Positions 62,250 to 64,000 of a stretch of 64,000 nucleotides of DNA are shown piece after piece. The notes under the pieces were generated by a model. It made no database searches and had not been told where the DNA came from. It saw nothing but the letters and a program-made list of their open reading frames with translations. The stretch comes from Marinobacter iranensis. GTDB lineage: Bacteria > Pseudomonadota > Gammaproteobacteria > Pseudomonadales > Oleiphilaceae. A program made the position numbers and the translations under genes. How positions within the stretch are numbered: position 1 is the first letter of the stretch; each line of letters begins with the position of its first letter. Where the stretch lies: contig NZ_JANCMW010000002.1 of the NCBI RefSeq assembly GCF_029207565.1, forward strand, positions 372,001 through 436,000, written 5' to 3'.

Positions 62250-63868
62250 TGAGGGTTGACCGGTTTCGTCTTCAACGAATGAATGGAAGTGGAACTATGA
62301 TATCTGAGAGTGCCCACGCGGTGTCCGTGGTAAGCCTGCTGGAGAAGGCTTCGGGTCGGTGGCCCGACAGTCCATCGGTAACTGACGAAGGGCAGACGTT
62401 TACCTGGGAACAAACTGAAAAACGTTGCCAGTGTCTGGCCTGGGCATTGGCAAGCTTGGGTGTCGGTGTGGGGCATCGGGTGGCCTATCTTGGTTTCAAT
62501 TCCCACTGGTGCTTTGAGCTGTTTTTCGCCTCCCCCATGGCCGGTGCGATTACGGTGCCGGTGAACTTCCGCCTGTCCGTGGATGAGATGGTCGATTGTA
62601 TTCAGGATGCAGAACCAACGGTGCTGTTGGCAGACCGTGACCACATTGAGCAGGCCAGGGCTATCAGTCGGGAATGTCCCTGGTTGAAAGCCGTTGTCTA
62701 TGCGGGAGAGGGCAATGCACCGAATGGTTTTCTGTCCTATGAAGACCTGCTGACAAGTTCAGAAAAGACGGATCTGCAGCCCAGTGGCAATGACGATACG
62801 TTGATTCTCTTCTACACCGGCGGCACGACCGGGCGTTCCAAGGGCGTGATGCTGACGCATATTAATCTGTTCACCAATGCGCTCGGTGGTCTTTCCCTCT
62901 ATGAAACGGTTGAAAGGGAGACGCATCTACTCGCGGGCCCCATGTTTCATACTGCCGCCGGCTCGCGGGTCTATACCGCGACCATGATGGGGACCCACAC
63001 GGTCATCCTCTCCAAATTCGATGTGCTGGAGATGATGGGGTTGGTGGAGCAATACCGCATCAATACCATGCAGTTGGTGCCCACCACGCTGCAACTCATG
63101 GTTGATCACCCGCAATTTGCGGAGTTCGATCTGTCCAGCCTGCGGATGATCACCTACGGTGCGGCGCCGATGCCGGTAGCGCTACTGGAGCGGGCGCTCA
63201 AGCGGTTGCCCGGAGTGTCTTTCGCCCAGTCCTATGGTATGACGGAAGCCTCTCCGGTGGTCACGGTGCTCAACGGTGATGACCATTCCCTGGAGGCTAC
63301 CCGTTTGCCACGGTTGGAGTCCGTCGGGCGGCCTGTTTTCCATAACCATGTCCGGATCGTAAACGCGGAACGTCAGACCCTCGGTGTGGGTGAAGTCGGA
63401 GAAATAGCCGTAAAAGGCGCCAATATCATGAAAGGGTACTGGCGAGCGCCGGAGTTGACGGCGGCGGTGTTGCAGGATGGCTGGTACTACACCGGGGACA
63501 GTGGTTACCTGGATGAGGACGGCTATTTGTTCCTGGTGGGCCGCATCAAGGACATGATTGTCAGCGGAGGGGAAAATGTCTATCCGATAGAAATCGAGAA
63601 TGTCTTGTCTCGTCATCCTGATGTCCGGGAATGTGCCGTTATCGGTGTGCCCCATGAAAAGTGGGGGGAGTCTGTTCACGCTGTGGTAAGGCTGACCGAT
63701 GATGTGGTGGTGAGTGAGGACGATATTATCAGTTACTGCCGGGAGCGCATTGCCCACTACAAGTGCCCCACGGGCGTGACTTTTATGGAGCAGCCGCTCC
63801 CGGTATCCGCAGTCAACAAGATCCTTAAATCGGAACTCAGGACAATGATTTCCGGTGACGCAGAGTGA
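62249..63868 (+). CDS. acyl-CoA ligase (AMP-forming), second copy
   Basis: ANL-superfamily ligase of up to 539 residues. Phosphate loop F-Y-T-G-G-T-T-G-R-S-K-G-V; Y-G-M-T-E-A-S-P; Y-Y-T-G-D-S-G-Y-L-D-E-D-G-Y; hinge G-R-I-K-D-M-I-V-S-G-G-E-N-V-Y-P-I; catalytic lysine K524 in S-A-V-N-K-I-L-K. The ATG at 62249 overlaps the dctM stop; the ATG at 62297, with GGAAG upstream, would remove 16 residues that do not resemble the family and may be the real start. Being translationally linked to the transporter, it is the best candidate for activating the imported acid. Confidence 0.9.
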   Translation: MRVDRFRLQRMNGSGTMISESAHAVSVVSLLEKASGRWPDSPSVTDEGQTFTWEQTEKRCQCLAWALASLGVGVGHRVAYLGFNSHWCFELFFASPMAGAITVPVNFRLSVDEMVDCIQDAEPTVLLADRDHIEQARAISRECPWLKAVVYAGEGNAPNGFLSYEDLLTSSEKTDLQPSGNDDTLILFYTGGTTGRSKGVMLTHINLFTNALGGLSLYETVERETHLLAGPMFHTAAGSRVYTATMMGTHTVILSKFDVLEMMGLVEQYRINTMQLVPTTLQLMVDHPQFAEFDLSSLRMITYGAAPMPVALLERALKRLPGVSFAQSYGMTEASPVVTVLNGDDHSLEATRLPRLESVGRPVFHNHVRIVNAERQTLGVGEVGEIAVKGANIMKGYWRAPELTAAVLQDGWYYTGDSGYLDEDGYLFLVGRIKDMIVSGGENVYPIEIENVLSRHPDVRECAVIGVPHEKWGESVHAVVRLTDDVVVSEDDIISYCRERIAHYKCPTGVTFMEQPLPVSAVNKILKSELRTMISGDAE

Positions 63869-63911
63869 CCTTTCTTCTCAAGACGTATTTCCTGTGAACT
63901 GAGTGGTGATT

Positions 63912-64000
63912 ATGGACAGTATCCGTTTCAACTTTCCCGCCCCCGCGATCGATGACAGTGTCGATAGCCTTCGTATGGATGTCCGCTCTTTCCTGCAGGA
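63912..64000 (+). CDS. acyl-CoA dehydrogenase, N-terminal part (truncated by window end)
   Basis: ATG 63912 opens a frame that runs off the window after about 29 codons: D-S-I-R-F-N-F-P-A-P-A, then D-S-L-R-M-D-V-R-S-F-L-Q. The L-R-x-x-V-R-S-F-L pattern is the common first helix of acyl-CoA dehydrogenases. Its place 43 nt after the ligase gene supports this. The cluster clearly continues beyond the window. Confidence 0.6.
   Translation, partial: MDSIRFNFPAPAIDDSVDSLRMDVRSFLQ

Overview
The window looks like chromosomal DNA of a marine gammaproteobacterium, most probably Marinobacter or a close relative. This is inferred from gene content (Pseudomonas-type aruFG and AST pathway, KamA, aceEF, etfBA, DcaP-like porins, TRAP transporters for organic acids) and from moderately GC-rich codon use, not from a marker gene. 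No rRNA, tRNA, CRISPR array, insertion sequence or prophage was seen.

Layout. 1-1105: two small catabolic accessory genes (CMD-family protein, hotdog thioesterase). 1106-7937: kamA on the minus strand with a decayed stretch behind it, then the pyruvate dehydrogenase genes aceE-aceF. 7938-9747: a structured repeat, a broken flavin oxidoreductase gene and a porin. 9954-17650: an exonuclease/GIY-YIG nuclease fusion, then the arginine succinyltransferase operon astC-aruF-aruG-astD-astB. 17847-22762: a TetR regulator divergent from a two-gene RND efflux operon. 22775-26986 (minus): a basic amino acid ABC transporter whose last gene is astE, the missing step of the AST pathway. 27140-36162: a glycolate/2-hydroxyacid module with a GntR/FCD regulator, a TRAP transporter (dctPQM), glcG and glcDEF. 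36245-42354: a DUF4124 protein, a Ca/Na-type antiporter, a probable arfA ribosome-rescue gene, a NYN/OST-HTH protein, a remnant of ETF-ubiquinone oxidoreductase, etfBA and a second porin. 42575-64000: a LysR regulator and a long acyl-CoA catabolic cluster with its own TRAP system.

The last 21 kb forms one programme. A tandem pair of solute-binding proteins with DctQM imports an organic acid; two acyl-CoA ligases can activate it; an alpha-methylacyl-CoA racemase, acyl-CoA dehydrogenases, a split MFE-2-type hydratase plus dehydrogenase, an SCP2-type thiolase, crotonases, a 2-methylfumaryl-CoA-isomerase-like protein and an HMG-CoA-synthase-like/DUF35 fusion can degrade it. The nearby etfBA can take electrons from the dehydrogenases. 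The set resembles the animal peroxisomal toolkit for methyl-branched acids, so a methyl-branched (for example isoprenoid) acid is a reasonable but unproven substrate.

The least expected structure is a family of four intergenic repeats (7984-8090, 17708-17816, 34672-34772, 34820-34923). Each has a conserved core of 52-57 nt between long inverted arms that differ completely from copy to copy. Each core folds into two small hairpins, and all eight loops match the CsrA/RsmA recognition pattern CANGGANG. A second notable signal is a long hairpin at 38002-38052 that holds the stop codon of the probable arfA gene in its loop.
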